NCBI RefSeq assembly: GCF_027571385.1
Contig: NZ_CP085636.1
Coordinates: 2,852,001 to 2,916,000, forward strand
Direction of reading: 5' to 3'
DNA length: 64,000 nucleotides
Source: Shewanella sp. MTB7
GTDB lineage: Bacteria; Pseudomonadota; Gammaproteobacteria; Enterobacterales; Shewanellaceae
Positions 26,468 to 35,938 of this stretch are shown one piece after another (the stretch's first letter is position 1; each line of letters opens with the position of its first letter). Position numbers and translations under genes: made by a program. The notes under the pieces were generated by a model, which was given only the letters and a program-made list of their open reading frames with translations, made no database searches and had not been told where the DNA came from.

Positions 26468-27703
26468 TTATACTTGAGATTCAGGTTTTGACGCTTTAGG
26501 CATTGGTAATAATAAGTTCATCATGATGGCTACGATTCCACACAAGCTGATCCCAGTTAGGCTGAATGAACCTATGCCAAAAGCCATGCCGCCAATACCG
26601 AAGACTAAGGTCACACCCACGATACACAGATTTCTTGGCTCATTAAGATCCACTTGATTCCTGATTAAAGCATTTAGCCCTACAGCGGCAATAGAACCGA
26701 ACAATAGACACATGATCCCACCCATCACCGGGACTGGTATCGTCAACATGACGGCTCCCAGTTTACCGACAAAGGCAAGAATAATGGCGATGATTGCAGT
26801 ATATGTCATGACTACAGGGTTGAAGTTTTTGGTTAACGTTATCGCGCCAGTGACTTCAGAATAAGTGGTATTTGGTGGCCCACCAAAGGCTGAGGCTGCG
26901 ATAGTGGCAACGCCGTCTCCGGCTAAGGTGCGATGTAAACCTGGTTTTTTAAAATAGTCTTTTCCAGTGACATTGGAGATAGCAAGAATATCGCCAATGT
27001 GTTCGACTGCGGGGGCTATGGCAACCGGGATCATAAAGGCAATGGCATACCAATTTAATTCTGGCGCAACAAACTTGGGCATAGCAATCCAACTCGCGGT
27101 GAGTACTGGCGTAAAGTCAATGATGCCAAATCCTAAACTCAAACCATAGCCAACAAGAATACCGGCTAAGATAGGCATTAGTTTCAATAACCCTTTGGCA
27201 AATATAGCGACAGCTACAGTGCTTAACAGAGCTGAGAGTGAAATAAATAAGGCCGTACTTTGTTCAACCAATATGATTGAACCATCGCCACTTTTACCTA
27301 AAGCCATGTTAACGGCAGTTGGTGCTAGTCCTAAACCGATCACTATTATCACAGGACCAACCACTACAGGAGGAAGTAATCGTTTAATAAAACCATCTCC
27401 CCTAACCTTAACTAAGGTTGCAAGAATTAAATAGACACAACCAGCGGCCATTAATCCACCCATGGTGGATGGGATCCCCCATGTTTGCACGCCATACATA
27501 ATTGGTGCGATAAAAGCGAATGATGAGGCTAGAAAGATGGGGATTTGTCGTTTGGTGATAAGTTGAAATATTAAGGTACCAACACCGGCTGTAAATAGAG
27601 CAACACTAGTATCCAAGCCTGTTAACAGCGGCATTAATACCAGCGCACCAAAGGCAACAAAGAGCATTTGAGCCCCTTGAAGTGCAAGTGAAACATTTTT
27701 CAT
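26468..27703 (-). CDS. uraA: Uracil/xanthine permease (UraA type)
   Basis: Inner-membrane nucleobase:proton symporter of the NCS2 family, about 14 transmembrane segments over 411 aa. Conserved blocks: ALQGAQMLFVAFGALVLMPLL, SSFAFIAPIM, HIGDILAISNVTGKDYF and GGPPNTTYSEVTGAITLTKNF; the last two carry the substrate-binding Glu and QNxG-like region. Start at ATG 27703 (MKNVSLALQG); the upstream in-frame start at 27778 adds non-homologous residues. Uracil specificity is the most likely given sequence style, though xanthine cannot be excluded. Adjacent to hda as in E. coli, but here in the opposite orientation. Confidence 0.9.
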   Translation of the reverse strand: MKNVSLALQGAQMLFVAFGALVLMPLLTGLDTSVALFTAGVGTLIFQLITKRQIPIFLASSFAFIAPIMYGVQTWGIPSTMGGLMAAGCVYLILATLVKVRGDGFIKRLLPPVVVGPVIIVIGLGLAPTAVNMALGKSGDGSIILVEQSTALFISLSALLSTVAVAIFAKGLLKLMPILAGILVGYGLSLGFGIIDFTPVLTASWIAMPKFVAPELNWYAIAFMIPVAIAPAVEHIGDILAISNVTGKDYFKKPGLHRTLAGDGVATIAASAFGGPPNTTYSEVTGAITLTKNFNPVVMTYTAIIAIILAFVGKLGAVMLTIPVPVMGGIMCLLFGSIAAVGLNALIRNQVDLNEPRNLCIVGVTLVFGIGGMAFGIGSFSLTGISLCGIVAIMMNLLLPMPKASKPESQV

Positions 27704-27894
27704 TATTATTCTCTTAACGATTAGGTAAACCTGAAGACCATAACAGTTTTTGGTTGTTTTGATTGAGATGAGTGTCACTCTATCGGGAACTTATTAAACA
27801 GATTTATGATTGTATAGTAATAATGAAGTGAGATCAGATGCGGGATAAAAGTTGTGATACAATTTTGATATCTGAATCTTTAGAACAGTAGAAG

Positions 27895-29007
27895 ATGCTC
27901 AAAACCTTATTTAAAGCCTCAATTTTATATGCGAGTTGTTTGTTGATTCAGCTCAACTCAGTCAATGCTGCAGAAGTCACTGTATTGGACGAGAGTCTAG
28001 TTCCTGTTGAAACCCGTTCGACAGCTGAACGCAATAAGGCTATCTCATTAGCGCTTCAAAACGTGATACTAAAAAATTCAGGTGCAAAAAGTGCATTAAC
28101 CAATCCAATTGTAATGGCGAAAGTAAAGTCTCCCAATACACTAATAAGCCAATATGGTTATCATGATATTGATGGAGAGTTATTCCTTAGAGTCAATTTT
28201 GATCATCGACGTATACTGAAACTTCTACGAGATGCTCAACTGCCTGTCTGGGGTAAGCAACGTCCCTTGACCCTGATTTGGCTGGTTGAAGATCTTGATG
28301 GTGAGAGAAGTATTCTTAATGATGCTTCACTGCGGGATACACGTCATTCTTTTAAATTGGAAGCCGAAGCCAAAGGCGTGCCTCTATTATTTCCGTTGAT
28401 GGATCTCGATGATAATATGCAGATCTCGGTCAATGATGTAAGAGGGATGTTTGTTACTCAAGTTGATCAAGCGTCTCTGCGTTACCAGTCCGACTACTTT
28501 GCAGTGGCATCAATGAGTCCTAATGTGAATGGCGTAGAGTATAGCGTTTCTTTATTTGCTAAAGGCGCTGGACAACAAGGGATGATGACACCTTTGGTCA
28601 GTCAACGTCAGGAAGCTGTCGATGTTAATGCCGCTGTGAAAGGGATTATATCTGTCGTAAGTGAGTATTATGTTAGCCGTTATGCTATTGCCGACACGGG
28701 AGCCCAGCTTAATAGTTCAATTACTTTTATTGATATCTCTGAGATGAAGCAGTTGGTTGAAATTGAAAAATACCTAAAACAACTCAGTGCAGTTAAATCG
28801 GTTAATGTTACTCAAATGCTAGGTTCCAGTGTTAAGTACAATCTTGAGCTGTTTGGTACTCTTGATGAACTCCATCGTTTGATGGCACTTGATCCAAGAG
28901 TTTTAGAGACCGAATCTCGAATTCGAGGTGATATGAATAGCAATGAAAACGTTATGGATCCAACTACTGTTTTAGATCAAGAGTTGGAATACCGATGGCT
29001 TGGCTAG
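27895..29007 (+). CDS. DUF2066 domain-containing periplasmic protein
   Basis: 370 aa with an N-terminal signal peptide (KASILYASCLLIQLNSVNAAE). The DUF2066 region follows, with conserved features TRSTAERNKAISLALQNVILKNSGAKSAL and LRVNFDHRRILKLLRDAQLPVWGKQRPLTLIW. Function is not known. The gene commonly precedes hda in Shewanella and relatives, and does so here with a 73-bp gap. Export to the periplasm follows from the signal peptide. Confidence 0.88.
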   Translation: MLKTLFKASILYASCLLIQLNSVNAAEVTVLDESLVPVETRSTAERNKAISLALQNVILKNSGAKSALTNPIVMAKVKSPNTLISQYGYHDIDGELFLRVNFDHRRILKLLRDAQLPVWGKQRPLTLIWLVEDLDGERSILNDASLRDTRHSFKLEAEAKGVPLLFPLMDLDDNMQISVNDVRGMFVTQVDQASLRYQSDYFAVASMSPNVNGVEYSVSLFAKGAGQQGMMTPLVSQRQEAVDVNAAVKGIISVVSEYYVSRYAIADTGAQLNSSITFIDISEMKQLVEIEKYLKQLSAVKSVNVTQMLGSSVKYNLELFGTLDELHRLMALDPRVLETESRIRGDMNSNENVMDPTTVLDQELEYRWLG

Positions 29008-29080
29008 TTATTCAAATTGGTGGATACTCATGTTAAGATGAGTATCTAAGTTACATCGTTTGAAATTGAGAAGTACTTGA

Positions 29081-29791
29081 GTGAAATCTAATTCACCTAT
29101 ACAGTTATCATTACCCGTTCATCTGCCTGATGATGAGACCTTCAATAGTTATTATCCAGCCGCTGGAAATGATGAATTAATTCAGAGTTTACAAGCATGT
29201 GCGGAAGGACACTCGGAACGTACGGTATTTTTGTGGGGACCTGTTAAATCAGGTAGAACTCACCTTATGCATGCGGCATGTGCGCATGCAAATGATCTGC
29301 ACCGTAGTAGTTTTTATCTCCCCTTGGGTATTCATGCCAGTATTTCAACGGCATTACTCGAAGGCTTGGAGAATTTAGATCTTATTTGTATTGATGACGT
29401 CGATGCCATTGCCGGACATCCATTGTGGGAGGAGGCTATTTTTGATCTTTATAACCGAGTCTCTGAACATAAGCGTTGCTCACTCATTGTCAGTGCCAAC
29501 GTTTCCCCAACGGATTCTGGCTTTACCTTACCTGATCTTATTTCTCGTATGCAGTGGGGTTTAAATTATCAACTGCAACCTATGGCAGATAATGAAAAGT
29601 TGGCAGCCCTGCAACGACGAGCTGCAATGAGAGGCTTGCAGCTTCCAGAAGATGTCGGTCGCTTTCTTCTTAATCGATTAGCGCGTGATCTTCGAACACT
29701 CTTTGATGTATTAGATAAACTAGATAAGGCGTCATTGGTCCATCAACGTAAGTTGACAATTCCTTTCGTTAAAGAGATGTTAAGGTTGTAG
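29081..29791 (+). CDS. hda: DnaA regulatory inactivator Hda
   Basis: AAA+ protein that, with the sliding clamp, stimulates ATP hydrolysis by DnaA to prevent re-initiation. An N-terminal clamp-binding motif lies in IQLSLPVHLP, followed by FNSYYPAAGNDELIQSL. The Walker A is the modified GPVKSGRTHL typical of Hda and Walker B is LICIDDVDAIAG. Arginine finger region SRMQWGLNYQL. 236 aa from a GTG start at 29081. Followed by an intrinsic terminator. Confidence 0.95.
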   Translation: MKSNSPIQLSLPVHLPDDETFNSYYPAAGNDELIQSLQACAEGHSERTVFLWGPVKSGRTHLMHAACAHANDLHRSSFYLPLGIHASISTALLEGLENLDLICIDDVDAIAGHPLWEEAIFDLYNRVSEHKRCSLIVSANVSPTDSGFTLPDLISRMQWGLNYQLQPMADNEKLAALQRRAAMRGLQLPEDVGRFLLNRLARDLRTLFDVLDKLDKASLVHQRKLTIPFVKEMLRL

Positions 29792-29824
29792 GGTTCTTTT
29801 CGGTTATCGTTATAATGAAAATAG

Positions 29825-29859
29825 AAAGCGCGGAGACTCAATGAGAACCGCGCTTTTTT
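29825..29859 (+). terminator. Terminator of hda
   Basis: AAAGCGCGG pairs with CCGCGCTTT, with an inner ACTCA/TGAG pairing, followed by TTTTTT. Confidence 0.85.
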
Positions 29860-29874
29860 GTGTCCATTGTCTTT

Positions 29875-31827
29875 TTAATCTAACAGTTTATGTCTATCGC
29901 CACTGATCCTAAGCTTAGGTGAGATTGATTCAATTTGAACACTGCTTTGTTGATCCGTTCTGGATTTTTTAGCACTCGCTGACGGTGAGATAGTTAGGTT
30001 CTTAGACCAGGAGTCCCCCGATTTCATTGCAATCGGCTCAGGGAGGTTACTTATTAAGTTAGTACCATTCATATTAGGGAAAATACTATCGATAATAAAA
30101 GCCGCTCTATCTTGCAGTGAGCTTTGGCCTATTCGTCCTCGCTGACCCCAGTCAACAATAATCGTCTCAGCTGTTGCATTTTGAGGGCGATCAGTCACTC
30201 CCATATCCCGTAAAATGTCATATCTATGGCTCATCATGGCTTCTTCAAACAACATAGCCGTATCTTCACGAGTACTTGAGTAAGCATAATAGTCACTGGC
30301 AGTATCGTTGGAGAAAAATTGAGTGATGTCATCTGGTAGATAAGCTTTTTGGACTGAGTTTGCCGTTTCTCCTTTGAAACTGACCTTAGCCAGGCTGAAC
30401 ATCTCATCACTTGATAGGGGAAATTGAGCCGTGACTTTATCTGAAATTAACTCACCAGCATTAGCTCTACTTTGAAAATGATCAAGCAAGGTTTGATTAT
30501 CTAAACCCAAGCTTGAGTGGATAGAACTTGGAAAGAAATCATTGGCATGTGCCAATTCATGGTAGAGCAGGGAAGATAAATCTGGAGACATCTCACCCAG
30601 CGTTCGATTGGTTCTTGTTGAACGTGCAATGGTGTAGGAGACAGAAGCATTATTTTTTACGTAACGCCAAGGCATGATGAAGCCTAAGTCATTACTGAAA
30701 TTACTGCGAAAATCGGCGGCTTCATTAATCACGTCACGCTCTTCGGCAAGGAGCCAGAGATCGCTAGGGTCCAGATAGATAGCGCCAGTGACGACCCAGT
30801 AAAAAGAGGGGCGAACATCGTAACTTATCACCACGGCTGTCACCGACTGTAGGAGGTTTGCAAAATCACTGTTTGAGTCCATTTGGTTGATAAAGGTTTC
30901 AAAGTTCTCTCCCATCCATTGATGTGAAACCAAGACTCTGTCCATTATTTTTGCTTTATCTGTCCCGCCAGATATCTGCCCAAGTAAAGGCAACTTACTT
31001 GTCGTACAAGGTGAGGTCAGTTGATTAGAGTAAATACATGTTTCTATTGCACTTGCGTAAGGCGAGCTTTCTTTATAGGCAAATATTCTCGCTATAGGCT
31101 CATCGAAATATTGTGAAGTGATAGTGGCTTCATTCGTGATTAAGGCTAATACCTCTCCAGTGACAGATTCTCCAGAAATAGTCGCTGTAGCTCGTAATAT
31201 GGAGACGGTATCGGCGTCGACTGTTGGTGCAATAAACTGCGGACGTTCAAGATTGACTATATCTAGGTTAACTTCGGGACCAAAGGCAATACACCAGTTG
31301 ATATTTGACGGGATTTGATCTTCGTTTTCACCGAACCTGTCGATACGGAAACTGACACTATTCCCTTCGACGACTTGATGATCACTGCGAATATTGAGTA
31401 AAGGTGATATGGCATCATTCACGGTAACTTCAACTGTTTCAGTAAGGTCAAGACTCGTTGACTTTACGTTTACCGAGAAGGAATAGCTACCAGCTTCAGC
31501 CAACTGAAATGCTAACACTGGGCTTTTTACAGATGATAATACCAACGCTGGCCCACTGATTTGCTGCCATGTGAAATCGAGTCCCGAACTGTCTCTATTA
31601 TTAACCTTGACCAGAATGGCTGCAGTTTGATGTGCTAAGTAATTTTGTTTAGTCATAAACTCAATACTTGATGACGTTGAGATGACGTTAAGTTCTGAGG
31701 GTTGATCACAATGAGTTAAACTTGGAGGAGTGGGAGCTGTTGGAGTTTGGGGTTCAGCTTCAGAGCCACCACCACAGGCTGTTAAGCTTAAAATACTGAT
31801 AAGACTCAGGGCGCTATAATATCTCAT
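29875..31827 (-). CDS. Lipoprotein with Ig/PKD-like region and HExxH motif (650 aa)
   Basis: Start at ATG 31827 with GGAG nine bases upstream. Lipobox LTAC puts the lipidated Cys at residue 18, followed by a Pro/Thr/Glu linker. Residues about 45-220 look like two beta-sandwich (PKD/cadherin-like) domains (DFTWQQISGPALVLSSVKSP; ATATISGESVTGEVLALIT). The C-terminal half contains LLYHELAHANDFFP, a HELAH zinc-protease-like motif at about residue 423. The rest has no recognised catalytic context. Likely an outer-membrane anchored surface or periplasmic protein. Uncharacterised; peptidase activity is inference from the motif. Confidence 0.8.
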   Translation of the reverse strand: MRYYSALSLISILSLTACGGGSEAEPQTPTAPTPPSLTHCDQPSELNVISTSSSIEFMTKQNYLAHQTAAILVKVNNRDSSGLDFTWQQISGPALVLSSVKSPVLAFQLAEAGSYSFSVNVKSTSLDLTETVEVTVNDAISPLLNIRSDHQVVEGNSVSFRIDRFGENEDQIPSNINWCIAFGPEVNLDIVNLERPQFIAPTVDADTVSILRATATISGESVTGEVLALITNEATITSQYFDEPIARIFAYKESSPYASAIETCIYSNQLTSPCTTSKLPLLGQISGGTDKAKIMDRVLVSHQWMGENFETFINQMDSNSDFANLLQSVTAVVISYDVRPSFYWVVTGAIYLDPSDLWLLAEERDVINEAADFRSNFSNDLGFIMPWRYVKNNASVSYTIARSTRTNRTLGEMSPDLSSLLYHELAHANDFFPSSIHSSLGLDNQTLLDHFQSRANAGELISDKVTAQFPLSSDEMFSLAKVSFKGETANSVQKAYLPDDITQFFSNDTASDYYAYSSTREDTAMLFEEAMMSHRYDILRDMGVTDRPQNATAETIIVDWGQRGRIGQSSLQDRAAFIIDSIFPNMNGTNLISNLPEPIAMKSGDSWSKNLTISPSASAKKSRTDQQSSVQIESISPKLRISGDRHKLLD

Positions 31828-31921
31828 AGATGCATACTCCAAACTTGATTACTCATTCATGTAACCTAAAGGTAACATGAGCTTAGGTGATTAATCTTCT
31901 TTTAAGTTTGTAAGTTAGCAA

Positions 31922-31944
31922 ACAAAAAGCGCCGAAGGCGCTTT
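31922..31944 (-). terminator. Terminator after DUF2069 gene
   Basis: AAAGCGCC-GAA-GGCGCTTT, followed on the minus strand by TTTTTG. Confidence 0.85.
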
Positions 31945-31966
31945 AAGTAATATGACTTGAGCATTG

Positions 31967-32338
31967 TTATTTTTTAAGTTTCTTTAACCCTAAACCTAAC
32001 TCGCGTCCGCGTATTCTGGCATAAAAGGGGAAGCCCACCAGTAGAGCACTTAGCAGCAGCACCTCTACTAAAGCAAAAATAAAATGCTCGTTTGTAACAT
32101 AAAGTAAGGTGAGTCCTTGAAGCATATAGAGGCAGATAACAAAACTCCCCCATGCGTAGGTGTAGGGCTTACCCTGAATAACACCTTTAAGTGGCAGCAA
32201 GATAGGTATGATCCAAAGGAGCATAAAGGTAAGAGAGTATTGGCCGTTTATTCCTTGATTTATGAACCAAACACTCAAAAGAACCACGAGGAATAGGTAG
32301 CCTGTTCGGCAAAACTGAAATAGTGTGTTAGAGCTCAT
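31967..32338 (-). CDS. DUF2069 domain-containing membrane protein
   Basis: 123 aa with three to four transmembrane helices (GYLFLVVLLSVWFIN; SLTFMLLWIIPILLPL; YAWGSFVICLYMLQGLTLLY; HFIFALVEVLLLSALLVGFPFY). Matches the DUF2069 family by size and position; function unknown. It follows arsC by 36 bp on the minus strand and is likely co-transcribed. Ends at an intrinsic terminator. Confidence 0.85.
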   Translation of the reverse strand: MSSNTLFQFCRTGYLFLVVLLSVWFINQGINGQYSLTFMLLWIIPILLPLKGVIQGKPYTYAWGSFVICLYMLQGLTLLYVTNEHFIFALVEVLLLSALLVGFPFYARIRGRELGLGLKKLKK

Positions 32339-32374
32339 GAAAGACCTATGTTATAAGATTAGTTGTAAAATCAT

Positions 32375-32725
32375 TTATAAGATTGAAAGCACGTTTTCTG
32401 GTGGGCGACCGATGGCAGCTTTATTATTCGCTAACACTATTGGACGTTCAAGTAGTTTAGGTGTGTCGACAATGGCTTGAATAAGTTGTGCTTCGGTAAG
32501 ATTAGGTTCGCCTAACCCTTGTTCCTTATATTCAGTTTCTTTAGTACGCATGATCTCCCTAGCGGTTAGATTCAGCTTAGTTAATAGCTCTTCAACGTCA
32601 TTTTTAAGTAAAGGAGTCTTAAGGTATTCAATAACTAAAATGTCACAGTTATTTTCCTCAAGCAGAGCAAGAGTTTGGCGGCTTTTCGAACAGCGAGGAT
32701 TATGAATAATCGTAACTTGAGTCAT
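32375..32725 (-). CDS. arsC: ArsC-family arsenate reductase (glutaredoxin), YfgD-like
   Basis: 116 aa. Thioredoxin-like ArsC fold with the catalytic Cys in HNPRCSKSRQTLALLEE. Anion-binding region IVDTPKLLERPIVLANNKAAIGRPPENV is conserved. Family members reduce arsenate with glutathione/glutaredoxin, but the chromosomal YfgD type near bepA has uncertain physiological role. Neighbour bepA lies upstream on the same strand, as in the E. coli bepA-yfgD pair. Confidence 0.9.
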   Translation of the reverse strand: MTQVTIIHNPRCSKSRQTLALLEENNCDILVIEYLKTPLLKNDVEELLTKLNLTAREIMRTKETEYKEQGLGEPNLTEAQLIQAIVDTPKLLERPIVLANNKAAIGRPPENVLSIL

Positions 32726-32873
32726 TGTGGTTAATCTTGTCTTCTAAATGTGATGATATCATACGTGAAAATGTGAGCGAAGTCACAATAAGAGTACCAA
32801 CCAAACACTGATTTTTTTAACCCTATCTCAGTATAAGTAAATGTAAATAATGAGTATTATGCATGCCTATTTC

Positions 32874-32905
32874 CACATCCAGTCCATATTGATGGACTGG
32901 ATGTG
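32874..32905. repeat. Perfect 14-bp inverted repeat downstream of bepA
   Basis: CACATCCAGTCCAT and ATGGACTGGATGTG around a 4-base loop. No U tract on either strand, so not a classic terminator. It could protect the bepA mRNA 3' end or be a remnant of a small repeat element. Confidence 0.7.
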
Positions 32906-32922
32906 ACAAATCATGACGGTGG

Positions 32923-34383
32923 TTACTTCAAGTCTTCCAGTGCTTTATCTGATAGTTTAAACTGCCTTATTCTTGCTTCTATTCGTGCAAGTTGAAGCGG
33001 ATTGTCTTCAGTGAGTCGATAAGCGAAATTTAACTGATCAATAGCCCCTTTATAATCAGCCCCTAAAGCCATGGACTCCGCTTTTACGAAATGTTCAAGC
33101 GCTTTATTGCCTATTTTTTTATAGGCATCACTGAGCAGAAAGAAGGGAAGTTGATTCTGCTTATCCAGAAATATCTGATCTTCTAGCAAGGGGATCGCTT
33201 TTTTAGGCTGATCAGATTCAATGTAGGCATTGGCTAAGTTGATATTGATAACCTGAGAGGTCGGCTTAAGGCTTTTTTGGATCTCCAGTAAAGCGATGGC
33301 CTCAACATTGGCCTTTCTTTGCAGCAATAAATCGGTTTTAGTATCGATGTAAAAGAGATTGTTTTCATCCTCTTTTAATAGAGAGTCTATGATGGACTCT
33401 GCTTCTTTAAAACGGTCAACCTTGAAGAGTGCAAGTGCTTTGCCATACAAAGCTGCACTTTTAAAACTGTATGTCTTCTTGCTTAATTGAGTTTCAAATA
33501 GTGACAATACGGCTTCATCACTGTAGCCGGAAAACCGTACCTGTATTCGTGCTTTGGCTAATTGAAAGTCGATATTGTCAGGTGTATATCTGTGTGGATA
33601 TTGTGCAGCTCTGTTTCTTGCATCAGTAATACGTGACTCTGGAAGAGGGTGAGTCAATAACATCTGTGGTGGCTTAGTGGTAAATCGGTATCGTGTGGCT
33701 AATTTTGCGAAAAAGTCTGATGCTCCATTGGGATCGAAACCCGCGTCCACTAGAATTTTCATGCCGATACGGTCAGCTTCCTTCTCATGCATACGGGTGT
33801 AATTTATCTTGGACTGGGTTGATAAGGCTTGTGTTGTAGCAAGGGCTGCCATTCCAGCTTGTGGGGCTGCAATGGTCAAGAGTATTGCGCCTAACATACC
33901 AATCATGGTTGCTGTAGAGCTTTTTTGTTGAGCTTCTAACGACCGAGCCAGATGTCGTTGTGTTACGTGGGTTATTTCGTGTCCAAGTACAGATGCTATC
34001 TGACTCTCATTATCAGCATTAAGGAACAAGCCAGTATGAACACCAACATGTCCGCCAAAAAATGCGAATGCGTTGATCTCATCATTTCTTAGTAAGAAAA
34101 AATAAAAGGGGGTCTTGACTCCAGTGGCATGTGCTACTAATTTGTTGCCTAATTCTGTGAGATATTGGCTCAACACTGGGTCATTGAGCATGGGTGCTGA
34201 TGAACGGATAACACGCATATAAGCATCACCATAAACAGTTTCTTTCTCGAGACTGAAGGTGTTTACTGCTGCAGTACCTAGATCGGGTAGATCATTATTA
34301 GCAAAGGCAAGAGGAGCAGTGGCACAGAATATGAGAGACAATGCACCAGCTAAAAGCGATTTTGTCGATGTGAATTTACTCAA
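32923..34383 (-). CDS. bepA: Beta-barrel assembly-enhancing protease BepA (M48)
   Basis: Periplasmic chaperone-protease that helps outer-membrane protein assembly, including LptD. Signal peptide KSLLAGALSLIFCATAPLAFA. Metalloprotease motif VLGHEITHVTQRHLA (HExxH) with the downstream third ligand in HEKEADRIGMKILVDAGFDP. TPR repeats fill the C-terminal half (about residues 290-470). 486 aa, normal length. Heads the bepA-arsC minus-strand region. Confidence 0.96.
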   Translation of the reverse strand: MSKFTSTKSLLAGALSLIFCATAPLAFANNDLPDLGTAAVNTFSLEKETVYGDAYMRVIRSSAPMLNDPVLSQYLTELGNKLVAHATGVKTPFYFFLLRNDEINAFAFFGGHVGVHTGLFLNADNESQIASVLGHEITHVTQRHLARSLEAQQKSSTATMIGMLGAILLTIAAPQAGMAALATTQALSTQSKINYTRMHEKEADRIGMKILVDAGFDPNGASDFFAKLATRYRFTTKPPQMLLTHPLPESRITDARNRAAQYPHRYTPDNIDFQLAKARIQVRFSGYSDEAVLSLFETQLSKKTYSFKSAALYGKALALFKVDRFKEAESIIDSLLKEDENNLFYIDTKTDLLLQRKANVEAIALLEIQKSLKPTSQVININLANAYIESDQPKKAIPLLEDQIFLDKQNQLPFFLLSDAYKKIGNKALEHFVKAESMALGADYKGAIDQLNFAYRLTEDNPLQLARIEARIRQFKLSDKALEDLK

Positions 34384-34502
34384 ACTGATCCTTAATAAAA
34401 CATACTGTCACTAATTATGCGATATCAACGTGGTGATAGCATTGCTTGTGATCTTCTTGTCACTTAGGATAATAGTCAAGGTTTGTTCATAGCAAGACTA
34501 TT

Positions 34503-34730
34503 ATGATTTTTATTGATTTAACCTCATTTCGTTGTCCATTGGCACTTGTAAAAGCCAAGTTAGCGTTAAAACAGCTAAAGAAAGGGGAAGAGTTATTCAT
34601 TTCACTATCAGACACTGGTTCCAGACAAGATGTTCCCCGGTTTTTAAAAAAAATTGGTTACGAGTTTTCTGAGCTATGTAACGATGAAAATATTTTAACA
34701 CTTAAGATACGTAACATAGATAAATATTAA
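34503..34730 (+). CDS. TusA-family sulfurtransferase-like protein
   Basis: 75 aa with the family's Cys-Pro motif in FIDLTSFRCPLALVKAKLALK. Small beta-alpha fold of the SirA/TusA/YedF group that carries persulfide sulfur. The specific pathway (tRNA thiolation or other) is not shown. It stands 49 bp upstream of perM on the same strand and may be co-transcribed. ATG at 34503 is divergent from bepA. Confidence 0.85.
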   Translation: MIFIDLTSFRCPLALVKAKLALKQLKKGEELFISLSDTGSRQDVPRFLKKIGYEFSELCNDENILTLKIRNIDKY

Positions 34731-34779
34731 ATTGGTCACATTAGGCTTTAAAGAGAAATTATAAATTCAGGAATGACGA

Positions 34780-35877
34780 ATGTTAGCTTTATTAACAAAT
34801 TGGTATAAAGAAAAATTTAGTGACCCACAGGCTGTAACACTGGTCTTTATCTTATTGGGAATCGCTCTGGCAATTTATTTTGCTGGCGGTTTACTAGCGC
34901 CCTTGATTGTAGCACTTGTTTTGGCTTTTTTGCTGGAATGGCCCGTTGCTCAGATGCACAAAATCGGGATCAACAGAACCGCTGCAGCTTCACTCGTACT
35001 CGTGATGTTCATTGGCGTTATGTTTCTGATAACGTTTGGTCTTGTCCCTAGTATTTGGAAGCAGAGTGTATCCTTAATTACTGATCTTCCTACTATGTTA
35101 GATAAAGGCTTGCTCACCGCTCAAACTTACGTAAACCAGTATCCGCAATTTGTCAGTCCAGCACAACTGGATACTATGGTGGGTGAATTGAAGAAGATGC
35201 TAGACACTCAACATCTTCTTGACATAGGTAAGCAGATATTAGGCTATTCTGCGTCCTTATTGGTGTTAATGGTCTACGTTATTTTGGTGCCACTTTTAGT
35301 ATTTTTCTTTCTTAAAGATAAAGATGAACTGATTAAAGGCAGTAAGCGTTTCATTCCGACAAATCGTCAGTTAGCACGTAAAGTATGGTTTGAAATGGAT
35401 CAGCAGATATTTAACTATATTCGTGGCAAGGTGATAGAAATTGTTATTATTGGTGCGGTGAGTTACCTCTTCTTTGCCATAATGGGAATGCGCTATGCTG
35501 CACTTTTAGGAGTGTTAACGGGCTTTTCGGTCTTGATCCCCTATGTCGGTGCGACCTTAGTAACCTTACCTATTGCGTTAGTTGCCTTTTTTCAGTGGGG
35601 GATCAGCCCAGAGTTCGGTTATTTGATGTTGGGCTATGGCATAATTCAGGCGCTTGACGGTAATCTATTGGTGCCTATTTTGTTCTCTGATGCGGTGGAT
35701 TTACATCCCGTATTTATTATTGCTGCGGTGCTAGTATTTGGCGGTTTATGGGGGGTGTGGGGGGTCTTCTTTGCTATTCCATTAGCGTCACTGGTCAAAG
35801 CGGTGCTAAATGCTTGGCCTATTCCTAATTCAAAACTCGATGAAGAACAAATAGCAAAGGAGAAGGTTGAGGCTTAA
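34780..35877 (+). CDS. perM: AI-2E family transporter PerM
   Basis: 365 aa inner-membrane protein with about seven to eight transmembrane helices and the long central soluble loop typical of AI-2E transporters (PTMLDKGLLTAQTYVNQYPQ region). Conserved pattern YVGATLVTLPIALVAFFQWG near the end. Substrate for PerM proteins is not established. Gene order bepA / perM resembles the E. coli region. Confidence 0.9.
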   Translation: MLALLTNWYKEKFSDPQAVTLVFILLGIALAIYFAGGLLAPLIVALVLAFLLEWPVAQMHKIGINRTAAASLVLVMFIGVMFLITFGLVPSIWKQSVSLITDLPTMLDKGLLTAQTYVNQYPQFVSPAQLDTMVGELKKMLDTQHLLDIGKQILGYSASLLVLMVYVILVPLLVFFFLKDKDELIKGSKRFIPTNRQLARKVWFEMDQQIFNYIRGKVIEIVIIGAVSYLFFAIMGMRYAALLGVLTGFSVLIPYVGATLVTLPIALVAFFQWGISPEFGYLMLGYGIIQALDGNLLVPILFSDAVDLHPVFIIAAVLVFGGLWGVWGVFFAIPLASLVKAVLNAWPIPNSKLDEEQIAKEKVEA

Positions 35878-35900
35878 GCTTCTTTTTTCTGATAAATAGA

Positions 35901-35924
35901 ATGGGGCGTTAGCCCCATTTTTCA
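35901..35924. terminator. Terminator between perM and argP
   Basis: ATGGGGC-GTTA-GCCCCAT followed by TTTTTC; convergent genes. Confidence 0.8.
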
Positions 35925-35938
35925 TTTCTAGTTGGCTG

